Assembly (NCBI GenBank): GCA_017416505.1
Contig: JAFQCI010000057.1
Location: 1 to 55,513 of the forward strand
DNA: 55,513 nt
Source of the DNA: Lachnospiraceae bacterium
GTDB lineage: Bacteria > Bacillota_A > Clostridia > Lachnospirales > Lachnospiraceae
Reading direction: 5' to 3'
Shown: in pieces, positions 7,047 through 16,245 of the stretch
Position numbering within the stretch: position 1 is the first letter of the stretch
Layout of the letters: every line of letters begins with the position of its first letter
Program-made: the position numbers and the translations under genes
Notes under the pieces: model-generated
The model's input: only the letters and a program-made list of their open reading frames with translations
What the model was told of the DNA's origin: nothing
The model's database searches: none

Positions 7047-9251
7047 TCATCCTTCAAAATCTTCTTTTTCATATGTCAAGTGATAAAAATCTCTATTGCA
7101 ATAAATGCCATTTTCCTTAAATATATCATACATATCTATTATTTTTATATTCTGAAACGGTATCATCTCCTCTTTCCATACATCCCTATACTGATAGGAC
7201 GATAACAAAAGAAAATCGATATGATAATCTTTCATTTCTTCCTGGTTAATTACCTTAATCCCCATCCTTCCTGCTGGGCATTCTTTGTTTCTATCCACCA
7301 GATAACAAACCTTTCTACGCAATTCCTCTTCTAACATCATTAGCAACCTTACCGTAGGTCTTCCACCACCGCGAATTGCTAATATCGCATCAGAAGGAAT
7401 ATTATTAAAAATGTTCTTAATTAATTCTATTTTTTTCTCTTCTATGTCTTTGGTTCTTTCCTTACATCTTCGATAGGCATTCCATACAATTCGAGAATAC
7501 TGAAATTTCTCTTCAGTCTCTATATCAATTTCCTTTTTACTCAACATATTTCTTAAATATTCTAATCTTTGGTCCGAAACCATTTCTTCATCGTTTACAA
7601 GCTTCTGATAATATTCCACTCCATGTTTATAATGTAAAAGCATATCTTTTTCTGTTACAATTCCCTGATAACCAATCAACTCATCCGGTGAAAAATCATT
7701 CTCATTGGCAATTGTCAAAATATAATCTTTATTATAATAATCCACATCCTGAATGATAGCATTTCCTTTACATAACTCATCTTCCTTTATACAGTAATGA
7801 TCTAAAACTTGTAATACAATTTTATCAAAATCATAGTAACTTACCACTTTTTCACACTTCATTGGTAGAATATCTTTTTGTTGAATTTTCAGAATTGCAT
7901 GATATCTTCCAAAAAAAGTATGACCATGATCACTCATATAAATTTTGTACATACGCTCCGGAAGAAGATTTGACCAAAATTTTAACTGTTTGTCTACGTA
8001 CTCTCTTGACTCCATTACCTGACAATTTCTTGCCATAACTTCCCACTCTTGCTGTTGACCGGGATAATCTTCCGTAAAAGAACAGTTTTCCCCTTTTAAC
8101 CCTAAAGAAATATAAGGAACATGTGTCTGTAGTACTTCATGTAATACGCAAAAAAATTTCTGTTCGGACAACAAAATACTTCCTATTATATTCCAATACA
8201 ATTCTGTAATTGTGCTATATATTGTATAGTAATGTAAAGGTTCATATTCTTCTGCTAATTTCAAATATCCATGATATTGAAACTCATAATTTCTCTGTTC
8301 TAGTGCATTGATTAATTCACTATTATTCTTTCCTACTTTTGTTATCTTATATGAATTCTCTTCCACAGTTCGAGATTTGGAAAATAATGTTTTAAACGTC
8401 GGCCCTGTATAAGGTGTAACGGTAAATATTTTTTCAAAAGAAATACAATCCTCATGTATCTTATCAAAAAAACTCAAGGTCTTATCTTCACCGTATTCTA
8501 AAGCATCCAGCCATACCATAATACAATCTTTCTGTTCTCTAGCCTGTAGCTTCATTTTAATGTCATGTAACAAATTTTCTACCGCATGATAAAAATCTAT
8601 GTATTCCTTGGAAAACTCGGAATCATACTCATTCACATATATATCAATATACTCTTTAAGCAATAGAAAATCTTTCGCAAAAACCAAATCAAATATTAAG
8701 ACTTCTAATTTTTTTCTTTTGATTTCATCATTTTTTTCTTCTTCAAACTCTCTTCGATGTCGAAAAAATATATGATTCATATCAAAATCAGCCATATCAT
8801 GGGATGGTTTTCCTCCTCTAAAACTATAATATTCACATTGATATACATCATAAAAATCATCCGAAAAGAAAAGATCATTTTTTTGAAAAATATCATATAA
8901 ATCAAATAGAAAAACCTGCTTTTCTGCAAACTCTTGTTTTATCCAATCTCTTTTATGCAACGAAATGTTAAGAAGACAATTTTCCTGCTTTAAATATTCG
9001 TCCGATATTTCAATTTTTTCTTTAGAATCTACACAAAATTCTATAACTCCTCTATTACAAATACAAGACCTAAACCATTTTATATCTGTCTCTTTACTGC
9101 CTATCAAAATAATTTTGCTATATTTTTCTGACAATTCTTTTACTACATCTTTTGCAATTTTTTTTGCCTTAACATATAACCCGTATTTCGGCATATGCTT
9201 GTCAATATTATATTGAAATATCAATTGATTCAATATTGCCTCTATATCCAT
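7047..9251 (-). CDS. Alkaline-phosphatase/sulfatase-superfamily protein with flanking Rossmann-like domains
   Basis: 734 residues, no signal peptide. The middle shows AP-superfamily features: a metal-ligand Asp in MVWLDALEYGE (about 245-255), a candidate Thr nucleophile in TPYTGPTFKTLF (279-290), a THVPY His motif (376-380), and the metal pair in MSDHGH (439-444). Residues 40-100 (KIILIGSKETDIKWF) and about 635-710 (AILAIRGGGRPTVRLL, then VCYLVDRN) look like the Rossmann-like domain found on many proteins of this locus. AP-superfamily enzymes hydrolyse or transfer phosphate, phosphoethanolamine, glycerophosphate or sulfate. Next to the CDP-phosphoramidate genes it is a reasonable candidate for moving the group to a glycan, but that is inference. 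AAGGAG precedes the ATG by seven bases. Confidence 0.65.
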   Translation of the reverse strand: MDIEAILNQLIFQYNIDKHMPKYGLYVKAKKIAKDVVKELSEKYSKIILIGSKETDIKWFRSCICNRGVIEFCVDSKEKIEISDEYLKQENCLLNISLHKRDWIKQEFAEKQVFLFDLYDIFQKNDLFFSDDFYDVYQCEYYSFRGGKPSHDMADFDMNHIFFRHRREFEEEKNDEIKRKKLEVLIFDLVFAKDFLLLKEYIDIYVNEYDSEFSKEYIDFYHAVENLLHDIKMKLQAREQKDCIMVWLDALEYGEDKTLSFFDKIHEDCISFEKIFTVTPYTGPTFKTLFSKSRTVEENSYKITKVGKNNSELINALEQRNYEFQYHGYLKLAEEYEPLHYYTIYSTITELYWNIIGSILLSEQKFFCVLHEVLQTHVPYISLGLKGENCSFTEDYPGQQQEWEVMARNCQVMESREYVDKQLKFWSNLLPERMYKIYMSDHGHTFFGRYHAILKIQQKDILPMKCEKVVSYYDFDKIVLQVLDHYCIKEDELCKGNAIIQDVDYYNKDYILTIANENDFSPDELIGYQGIVTEKDMLLHYKHGVEYYQKLVNDEEMVSDQRLEYLRNMLSKKEIDIETEEKFQYSRIVWNAYRRCKERTKDIEEKKIELIKNIFNNIPSDAILAIRGGGRPTVRLLMMLEEELRRKVCYLVDRNKECPAGRMGIKVINQEEMKDYHIDFLLLSSYQYRDVWKEEMIPFQNIKIIDMYDIFKENGIYCNRDFYHLTYEKEDFEG

Positions 9252-9354
9252 ATATATACTCCTTCACCTTTATTATTTTGATTATGTTTTTTCGAACGAA
9301 CAAAAACATATATGAATTTACAACTCCTTTGAGCAATAACCCGCTCACTCTTTT

Positions 9355-11454
9355 TTACAATTTATTCTTTATCTCATTCCATATCTCATAACCAACATTT
9401 CTGATACCTTCTATTTTTCTTCGTTTTTGTTCCAGAACAATATGAACAAACTGCTTTACACTACACATACTCTCATTATAAATCTGCTCGTTCTGAAATA
9501 ATCCCAGCATAGCATTTGTTTCAACTTCGGTTTTTGTAAAAAATACATTTCCATCTTGTGTAAGAGATACGATACCGTTTGCCTTCCATGGAAATAGCAT
9601 AAGTTCTCCACCCATACTACATAAATTTTCTGAAAATGCCTGTACATTGCTTTTACATTCAAACCCTTCTATTGCCCTGCAATCAAAACAATTTATTTCT
9701 TGCGTTTTCAAATCTATTTTTGCAATATGACTTCCATTTCTTTGCCATAAATAAATTTCTTGATTTTCGCAACAACCAGACGTCCAACGGCTTCCCTTCT
9801 CTTCCATATATTCATCAAGGTCGATTACATCTACTATATGATTCTTCTTTTCATCCCACTTCAAAATACTACTTTCTTCTTGCAGTATCAACCAGAAAAA
9901 CTTACCATCATATACTATGTCTCTAACCAAATTAGTTAAGCTCTTTATCGTTACGTATTCAAACCGTTGCTCTTCAAGATAATATTTTTGAATTATTGGC
10001 GCGATACGACACACTCGATATATCACGTTATCAACTTCAATATTTCCACGAAACAACGGAACACCTTTACAGGTAGCATCAATGTTTAATTGTTTATCAT
10101 AGCACGTAGAAAGATAGTTAATCTCATCTGTATTTAAATCGATGCATGGAATCTTTGTTGTATAATACACTGGAAAAAACAATATCTTACCATTCCATAC
10201 GACAGGATTATAATCGTTGTATTCCTTTTCTACATAAATCTGCTTTATTTCCTTCGTTACTGTGTCGAATTTCATAAGATAATTTTCATTTTCTGATATG
10301 AAATATATCTTATCCTTCCAAGCGATACCACTAGTAGCAATCAATGGTTCTCCAGCAGGAACACCATCCATTCCCTTTACAACCTCTATCTCTCCACTGT
10401 TTCTATCTGCAATACAGATTACATTACTTTCACCACTATATAAATACATCTTTGTGTCTGTTACAGCTGTTGCTAATCCTTTGATGAAACGCTTCGAATC
10501 TTTACAATCACTTATTTCAGTATCCGTATACAACATTGGTTTTTTCGCAGCTTCGAACAAAGAACTCACTGAGCTTACCTGTGGTCCTAAATATGCATCT
10601 GCTATAGCAATGGAACACTCCAAATCCGGGGTATCATCGTAAACAATATGTTTCCCCTTTTTCGCCTTTTCTACGATTTCTTCATATATCTCATAGAATT
10701 CCGGATGAAAAGATTTTATCGTTTCCAAACTAAGAGGATGTGGTCTCCACAATAATGCAACCTCATTCTCTTCTTCGAAAAAATCAATTAGATATAATAT
10801 CTTTTTCATTAAATCATATGTTTTATTTATTAAATCATTTAAATGTGTATTATAAAGAAACACTTTTTTCCCTTGAAGAATAGGAGTCCATTCTTCCGGT
10901 ATTTCACACCTTTGCTCTGCTGCCGAAACACAATCAAACTTAGGACTTCCCAATGCGACTAACTTATCTCTGGATATATTCCCATATTGAACATATTGCT
11001 CTAGAACTTTCTCATTTTCTACAATAATTCTCCATGCATTCTGTACCCCAGGCATCAGGCATCGACTTGGATCAATATTCTGACAAACCACATCATAAGG
11101 AACATATACCAAATGATCACAATAGTTTTTTAAAGAAGAACTGTAGTATTTTTCTGGAATCTGTGTTACCAAATTATGTTGGTCGTAAGGATTATGATAA
11201 AAAATAACATCCGGCTTTCTTTCCTCTATACTATATTTTTTATAATCAATAATCATAACATCTTTCGGAAAATCTTCTCCCTCATAATATTCTTCCAGAA
11301 TTTCTCTATCTTTTCCAATGTTATAATAAGGTATAGGTAAAACTACCACGTTCCATTCTTCATCCTGCATAGCCGCTTCATAAATACTTTGGAAACAATC
11401 CCACATAGAAGCCTTATAAGGTAAAAATACTAATTCCTTCTTTTTTTTGTTCAT
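9355..11454 (-). CDS. TagB/TagF-like CDP-glycerol glycerophosphotransferase domain fused to a beta-propeller-like domain
   Basis: 699 residues. Residues 1 to about 345 resemble the CDP-glycerol:poly(glycerophosphate) glycerophosphotransferase fold: FLPYKASMWDCFQSIYEAA at the start, LLWRPHPLS (about 235) as the conserved R-P-H-P loop, and AYLGPQVSSVSSLFEAAKKP (about 290-310), equivalent to the D-x-S-S-x-x-x-E nucleotide site. From about 350 to 660 there are repeated strands with recurring W-x-x-K-I-Y-F and F-D-T-x-T-x-E-I units that look like a propeller. The N-terminal half is clearly related to the C-terminal half of the LicD fusion at 36271-38586. A CDP-linked donor is expected, so glycerophosphate or phosphoramidate are possible substrates. 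Cytoplasmic; no membrane segment. Confidence 0.7.
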   Translation of the reverse strand: MNKKKKELVFLPYKASMWDCFQSIYEAAMQDEEWNVVVLPIPYYNIGKDREILEEYYEGEDFPKDVMIIDYKKYSIEERKPDVIFYHNPYDQHNLVTQIPEKYYSSSLKNYCDHLVYVPYDVVCQNIDPSRCLMPGVQNAWRIIVENEKVLEQYVQYGNISRDKLVALGSPKFDCVSAAEQRCEIPEEWTPILQGKKVFLYNTHLNDLINKTYDLMKKILYLIDFFEEENEVALLWRPHPLSLETIKSFHPEFYEIYEEIVEKAKKGKHIVYDDTPDLECSIAIADAYLGPQVSSVSSLFEAAKKPMLYTDTEISDCKDSKRFIKGLATAVTDTKMYLYSGESNVICIADRNSGEIEVVKGMDGVPAGEPLIATSGIAWKDKIYFISENENYLMKFDTVTKEIKQIYVEKEYNDYNPVVWNGKILFFPVYYTTKIPCIDLNTDEINYLSTCYDKQLNIDATCKGVPLFRGNIEVDNVIYRVCRIAPIIQKYYLEEQRFEYVTIKSLTNLVRDIVYDGKFFWLILQEESSILKWDEKKNHIVDVIDLDEYMEEKGSRWTSGCCENQEIYLWQRNGSHIAKIDLKTQEINCFDCRAIEGFECKSNVQAFSENLCSMGGELMLFPWKANGIVSLTQDGNVFFTKTEVETNAMLGLFQNEQIYNESMCSVKQFVHIVLEQKRRKIEGIRNVGYEIWNEIKNKL

Positions 11455-11480
11455 TTATTACCTACCTCTCATCCTTCTAT

Positions 11481-12128
11481 CTAACGAACCTCTTTTATTA
11501 CTTCAAATCCTTCAGCATACATTGCATCGATTCCATATCCCCAGATTTTATTTTGATAAATTATATTTTCAAATAATTTACTTTCTCCACCTGCCATACT
11601 TCTTTGATGCTCAACCCCATACATTGCTAATGCTTTTTTCTTCTTTTCTATGTACTTTGACACATCGAAAAATACCTTTGGAATAAACTGCGTTTCTGTT
11701 ACATATATATTACTTCTATAAGTATATAAATTTTTCACATGTCTAGCTGCTACCTTACATATCTTAGCTGCTTCAATATGATCATGATTCATATCGTATT
11801 CGGAATGCATAAATACAGTATCAATATCATACTTCAAAATTATTTTTTCTACTCTTTGCATTAACTCTGTACTATACATTAAATTACAATTTGGTACTTT
11901 AGTAAAATCAGAAATCTCTGTAATTCCTAACACTTCACATGCTTTTTTGCTTTCTTCCAGACTGCTTTCTGGTGCTGTAAACAAATTAAACTTGGATTCT
12001 CGTACAAAGTTATCTGTTAGGATTAATTTATACACATTCTTTCCTTCATCAGCCAATCTCGCAGCCGTTCCTCCAACCCCTAACTCGATATCATCATAAT
12101 GAGCTCCTACTAATAATATGTTCTTCAT
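11481..12128 (-). CDS. PIG-L/LmbE family deacetylase
   Basis: 215 residues beginning MKNILLVGAHYDDIELGVGG, the A-H-x-D-D-x-E zinc motif of PIG-L deacetylases (His, Asp and Asp near residues 10-13). The second metal motif MNHDHIEAAK sits near residue 107. Family members remove acetyl groups from N-acetylglucosamine-type amides in lipids, mycothiol and glycans. Here it probably de-N-acetylates a sugar of the locus glycan. The ATG at 12128 has GGAG seven bases upstream and starts at the conserved motif; a TTG at 12173 would add 15 unrelated residues. It sits between the radical SAM gene and the TagF-like gene. Confidence 0.85.
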   Translation of the reverse strand: MKNILLVGAHYDDIELGVGGTAARLADEGKNVYKLILTDNFVRESKFNLFTAPESSLEESKKACEVLGITEISDFTKVPNCNLMYSTELMQRVEKIILKYDIDTVFMHSEYDMNHDHIEAAKICKVAARHVKNLYTYRSNIYVTETQFIPKVFFDVSKYIEKKKKALAMYGVEHQRSMAGGESKLFENIIYQNKIWGYGIDAMYAEGFEVIKEVR

Positions 12129-12196
12129 AAGTAATCTCCATTCTTTTAAATCGCCCCTTCGCAATAGTAGCAAAAATCTATTCTCATTTATATTAT

Positions 12197-13363
12197 CTAT
12201 TGCTCTTGTTCTGCGGCCTTAACAATATTTCTATTTGTACCCCAGTATCCTGCACAAGTTTTACACATCTCAAAATATCCTTTTTCACTATATCCCCTGA
12301 CATACTCAAGCAAAATCATTTTATCTTTTTCTGTATGTTTAGTTAAATCATAGATTTCCTCTGAGTGTTCTTCCATTAACTTTGCTCTTACTGCATAAGA
12401 ATTATAGTTACAATTTGATAATTTTCCATCATACAATTCTGTCCATTCTTGTTGACAAGACACAAAATAATATTGTAACTCACTATCGGAATATGCCGAA
12501 TTATCTGTTCTACCAACAGCCAAATCAATCCATTCTGATACCTTCTTTACAGTATAACAAATTCCATACTGTTTACACTTTTCTATCATTTCTTTTGTTG
12601 CTACTTTATCTTCACCAATTGCATCGGTGTAATCATCAATTTGAAGTAACACATCTTGTTCTTTCATTATTTTACACATTTCATCTGTCGGCACAATGGT
12701 TCCATTTGTGGTAATATATAAATGACCTATTTTTTGTCTGTAACATTTCCCTATGTATTGTATAATTTCTAACAAATCATCCTGAAATAAAAAGGCTTCT
12801 CCACCAGCGACATTTAATAGTCCCACATAATCCACCGCATGAAATGCTAAATCTAAGCTTTTCTTCATTTCCTGCATATCAAATCTCTTTTTATCTTTAT
12901 TTAGTGTCGTGAATTCAAGACAATGTTTACATCTTAAATTACAAAAAGTCGTTGTTAAAAATGCCAAACCATGAACATATAACTTATCCCATCCATACAT
13001 TGCAAAAATCGGTAGCCAAAATTTCGTAAATCCATGAAAATCAAACAAGGTCTTCCCTTCTTCATATCCTATTGTCCTCATTTGATTCATCATCCACATT
13101 TCATTTTCTCTTCCTGCACAAACAACTACAATCACATCTTTATATTGATGATTCATAAACTCAACAACAGACATTACCCTTTTTCCACATAAAGATTTCT
13201 CTGTTATCCCGTTGTCAATAAATCCTTCTACACAATCCGCAAACTTTAGTCGTTCAAACAAATCTCTACCATTTTCTCCCGCACCATAAATCCATACTCT
13301 TTTATTAACCTTAAATCTTTGTCCTATTTCATCAAATTCATGACCTTTATTTTTCCACTTCAT
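12197..13363 (-). CDS. Radical SAM/SPASM-like enzyme with N-terminal Rossmann-like domain (1)
   Basis: 388 residues. Residues 20-110 form a Rossmann-like unit (VWIYGAGENGRDLFERL, then GFIDN). The radical SAM cluster is TTFCNLRCKHC with Cys at about 141, 145 and 148, followed by VAGGEAFL, the GGE motif that binds the SAM amino group. Two C-terminal cysteine motifs (SNCNYNS; CKTCAGYWGTNRN at 367-379) are SPASM-like and probably hold an auxiliary iron-sulfur cluster. The substrate is unknown; two relatives lie in the same locus. AGGAGG precedes the ATG. The first 18 codons are identical at nucleotide level to the start of the radical SAM gene ending at 15791. Confidence 0.82.
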   Translation of the reverse strand: MKWKNKGHEFDEIGQRFKVNKRVWIYGAGENGRDLFERLKFADCVEGFIDNGITEKSLCGKRVMSVVEFMNHQYKDVIVVVCAGRENEMWMMNQMRTIGYEEGKTLFDFHGFTKFWLPIFAMYGWDKLYVHGLAFLTTTFCNLRCKHCLEFTTLNKDKKRFDMQEMKKSLDLAFHAVDYVGLLNVAGGEAFLFQDDLLEIIQYIGKCYRQKIGHLYITTNGTIVPTDEMCKIMKEQDVLLQIDDYTDAIGEDKVATKEMIEKCKQYGICYTVKKVSEWIDLAVGRTDNSAYSDSELQYYFVSCQQEWTELYDGKLSNCNYNSYAVRAKLMEEHSEEIYDLTKHTEKDKMILLEYVRGYSEKGYFEMCKTCAGYWGTNRNIVKAAEQEQ

Positions 13364-13366
13364 AAC
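13310..13366 (-). repeat. 57-bp repeat, copy 1 (start of radical SAM gene 1)
   Basis: Bases 13310-13366 are identical to 15738-15794. They cover the first 18 codons (MKWKNKGHEFDEIGQRFK) plus three bases upstream of the start. Sequence on both sides diverges at once, including the ribosome site and the rest of the domain. Confidence 0.9.
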
Positions 13367-13390
13367 TTACCTCCTAAATCATATAACATC

Positions 13391-14467
13391 CTATATTGCA
13401 TACAATACAATTTCCAAATATACATTACTATATATCCTTAAATAAAACTGATAGTCTTTTGATAATTCCAAAATATACTTTGGTATTTCGATAATATCTT
13501 CTTTTTTATGATATAAAGATATTGCCATTCTAGGATGATCTCTTTGTATACACTCCTTAGCCCCCATTAATGTTTCCAATTCAAATCCTTCAACATCTAA
13601 TTTTATAAATGACACATTCTTATTTCCTACGGTTTCATCAATGGATACCAATCTTACCTGTTCTCCTCCAACATCACTTATATAAGAAGTGTCATCTCCA
13701 TTTCCGATAAAGTTACACATACTTTCTTTTTCTGACAAACCTGCATGTATTAACTCTACATCTTTCCACTGTTTTTTTAAGATGAGATTTTTACAAATTT
13801 CGAAATTGTTTTTATCTGGCTCAAATGAAATAATTTGTTCATAGCCTTTTCCTTTATTCCATTTAATGAATCGTTCCAAACTGTCACATCGAAAACACCC
13901 ACCATCAATCATGATGGATTCCTTTTTCGGTTCCATAAAATCATCAAAATACTGTTTATCTTCATAACAAATCGTATTTGGCCATACATATCTTACAATT
14001 TTGTTTTTATGGATACCAAGGCTTTCTAATTCACTCTCAATCTCTTCATAAAAATCAGGAGCCCCTATACAAATACAAATATCTTCCTCTTTTAATGATA
14101 CCAGTTCTTCTACAGGCATTACTTTCTTTCCCATAAATCCTTGTGGAAAATTAGTGTCATTCTTATCGCAAAATCCAAACCATTCCACATCTCCTAAAAA
14201 CGGAAAATAGAGATATCCTGGAGTCTCTCTTCGTTCAAATTCCACTTTTTCCATTGCCTTTGCAACAGAACCCAGCCCATATAGAATAAGTTTTGTTCCT
14301 TTACTCTCTATATTTTTTAACCATTTAAAATATTGATATGCTGGATCTGGTTCTATACTGCTTAGTTTTATTGCCTGCTCTAAATATGTAACATCATTTG
14401 TAGTACTCAACTGTACCAAATTTTTATAAATTTCCTCTGATGCTTTATCCATAAATGGTATATTCAT
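13391..14467 (-). CDS. FkbM-family methyltransferase with N-terminal Rossmann-like domain
   Basis: 358 residues. Residues about 55-150 hold a Rossmann-like segment (LILYGLGSVAKAMEKVEF, then GFCDKND and ICIGAPDFYEEIESEL). The C-terminal 170 residues are an FkbM SAM-dependent O-methyltransferase: MIDGGCFRCDSLERF as motif I, IISFEPDKNNFEICKNL as the ribose-binding acidic loop, and FIKLDVEGFELETLMGAKEC as the family signature. FkbM enzymes usually O-methylate sugar or polyketide hydroxyls. It is the only intact methyltransferase in the locus and so could be the one that methylates the glycan or a phosphoramidate group. AAGGAG lies six bases before the ATG. Confidence 0.85.
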   Translation of the reverse strand: MNIPFMDKASEEIYKNLVQLSTTNDVTYLEQAIKLSSIEPDPAYQYFKWLKNIESKGTKLILYGLGSVAKAMEKVEFERRETPGYLYFPFLGDVEWFGFCDKNDTNFPQGFMGKKVMPVEELVSLKEEDICICIGAPDFYEEIESELESLGIHKNKIVRYVWPNTICYEDKQYFDDFMEPKKESIMIDGGCFRCDSLERFIKWNKGKGYEQIISFEPDKNNFEICKNLILKKQWKDVELIHAGLSEKESMCNFIGNGDDTSYISDVGGEQVRLVSIDETVGNKNVSFIKLDVEGFELETLMGAKECIQRDHPRMAISLYHKKEDIIEIPKYILELSKDYQFYLRIYSNVYLEIVLYAI

Positions 14468-14615
14468 TTGGTTCTCCTTCCTATCCCAAATCTAATACTT
14501 ATTTTTAACTCTTCATATTTCTAACTTATTAAATTTAATTTCTTACTCCAATTTCATAGATTATTCGAATATAAACAATATTATAATCTCTTCTCCTCCA
14601 TTTAATGTCCCCTTT

Positions 14616-15791
14616 TTATAATTGTTCTGCTACAGGAATATAATTTCTATTATTCAAATAACTTCCTTTGCACCTTTCACAAATATTAATATAACCTTTG
14701 TCGTTATATCCCAAATTAAATTCTAATAACTCCATTTTTGTACTCTCCTTGTCTTCACTTAAATCAAAATATTCCCCCTCTTGTTCTTCATAACCTAATA
14801 CCTTTTCATTCATTTTTGCAACAAAGCAATAGTAGAATTTACCATTTTCCAAACCCCTACAATCAATTCCGCAATTGTCAAAAAAACTCTCCATACATTC
14901 TGCTGTTCTCGTTCTAGTAACAGGATGTCTAAATCCATAATCCACCCACTGTAAATCAATCATTCTGTTGTAAATAATTTTATTTTCATCCAACTTACTT
15001 GTAAATTTACTGAGTTTTTCCTCTGTTTTCTCTAAATATTTCGAGTAATCACTAATTTGGAATTCAATATTGTATTTTTTCATTATTTGAATCAAATTTT
15101 CCTTCAATGGAACTAAACCATTACTATAAACTATAATATGAGCGATTGAATTTCTGTACTTACTTCCCACATAATCACATACCTCCTCTAAATAAGGATA
15201 TAATAATGGTTCGCCTCCAATCAAATAAAATCTCTGCACATAATCAACTTTTGCAAAAAACATATCAATATCTTTACACACACTCTCAAAACCCCTATGT
15301 TTTGGTTTTTTAACATAAGGAGACATAATAGAACATTCTTTACATTTTAAATTACAATATTGTGTTAAAGAAACATCCAAATATTTTACATATAATTTTT
15401 GTGAATGATACATTAAAAATATAGGTAAATAAAATTCATAAAAACTATGATAACTATAAACATCTATCCCCTCTTTAAATCCACAAAAAACAAACTTTTT
15501 CATGACAGCTGTTTGAGAATTGATTCCTAATGAAACGATTGATAAACACCTCTCATCATCGCATTTCCCTCTCCTAAAAAAATCCTCTGGTGAAATAACT
15601 TCACATCCCAAATACCCTTCTCTTTGCTTTTTATAATCAACATCAATAAAACTTATTTTAACATTTGCGTTTTTCAAAGCCTTATATAGCTCAGTTCCAT
15701 TTTCTCCTGCACCATATATATATATTTTCTCAATACTCTTAAATCTTTGTCCTATTTCATCAAATTCATGACCTTTATTTTTCCACTTCAT
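14616..15791 (-). CDS. Radical SAM/SPASM-like enzyme with N-terminal Rossmann-like domain (2)
   Basis: 391 residues from the ATG at 15791, which has AAGGAG nine bases upstream; a longer in-frame start at 15866 would overlap the methyltransferase remnant. Layout matches the other two: Rossmann-like unit (IYIYGAGENGTELYKAL, residues 23-39), cluster motif SLTQYCNLKCKEC (Cys 146, 150, 153), IGGEPLLYPYLEEV, then SPASM-like cysteines (NCGIDCRGL, and CERCKGSYLNNRN near the C-terminus). The first 18 codons are copied exactly from, or to, gene 12197-13363. Substrate unknown; probably modifies a sugar or an attached group in the same pathway. Confidence 0.82.
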   Translation of the reverse strand: MKWKNKGHEFDEIGQRFKSIEKIYIYGAGENGTELYKALKNANVKISFIDVDYKKQREGYLGCEVISPEDFFRRGKCDDERCLSIVSLGINSQTAVMKKFVFCGFKEGIDVYSYHSFYEFYLPIFLMYHSQKLYVKYLDVSLTQYCNLKCKECSIMSPYVKKPKHRGFESVCKDIDMFFAKVDYVQRFYLIGGEPLLYPYLEEVCDYVGSKYRNSIAHIIVYSNGLVPLKENLIQIMKKYNIEFQISDYSKYLEKTEEKLSKFTSKLDENKIIYNRMIDLQWVDYGFRHPVTRTRTAECMESFFDNCGIDCRGLENGKFYYCFVAKMNEKVLGYEEQEGEYFDLSEDKESTKMELLEFNLGYNDKGYINICERCKGSYLNNRNYIPVAEQL

Positions 15792-15794
15792 AAC
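15738..15794 (-). repeat. 57-bp repeat, copy 2 (start of radical SAM gene 2)
   Basis: Identical over 57 bases to 13310-13366 and placed the same way at the gene start. The two proteins are much less alike after residue 18, so the identity is recent exchange or copying rather than slow divergence. Confidence 0.9.
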
Positions 15795-15828
15795 ATATTT
15801 CTCCTTATATTTTTCATTTATCCAACAC

Positions 15829-16241
15829 TTAATTCCTTGTCTTAATTGCATTAAGCCTAACATCACAATACAGCTCTAACCATCCACGTTCCACATCAAA
15901 CACTAAATCAACAAACTGTTTTTCTGCATACAGCTGATGCTTCGTATCATGAGATTCCTTCGGAAGTTCACCACTAAAAATACTACCTTTCATAACTCGT
16001 TCCATTTCTTTTAATGCTTGCAATGTATATTCCCATGATGGAAAATACAAAAATACTCCCCACGAAAAACATTTATCAAAATAATTATCCTTAAAGGGCA
16101 ATTCATTCGCCTCTGATACAATTGTTGATTTCCAACACTTTAATGGTACTCTTGATATCAAGCTAAAGTACAGACTTGATTCGTTCCTTCCATTGCACCT
16201 TTTTGTGTCCATATTTCTTTCCATGTTCCTGAGTATTCCAT
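15829..16241 (-). pseudogene. Class I SAM-dependent methyltransferase, broken
   Basis: A start is visible at 16241 (MEYSGTWKEIWTQKGAMEG, with GGGG seven bases upstream, five bases after the previous gene), typical of a methyltransferase N-terminus, but this frame stops after 27 codons. The rest of the fold continues in another frame: SEANELPFKDNYFDKCFSWG, VFLYFPSWEYTLQALKEMER and VMKGSIFSGELP, the post-motif-II region of Methyltransf_11-type enzymes. The glycine-rich SAM-binding motif I is missing, so there has been a frameshift and an internal loss. The remnant keeps the position of a gene between GT2 and radical SAM genes. Confidence 0.75.
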
Positions 16242-16245
16242 AATT

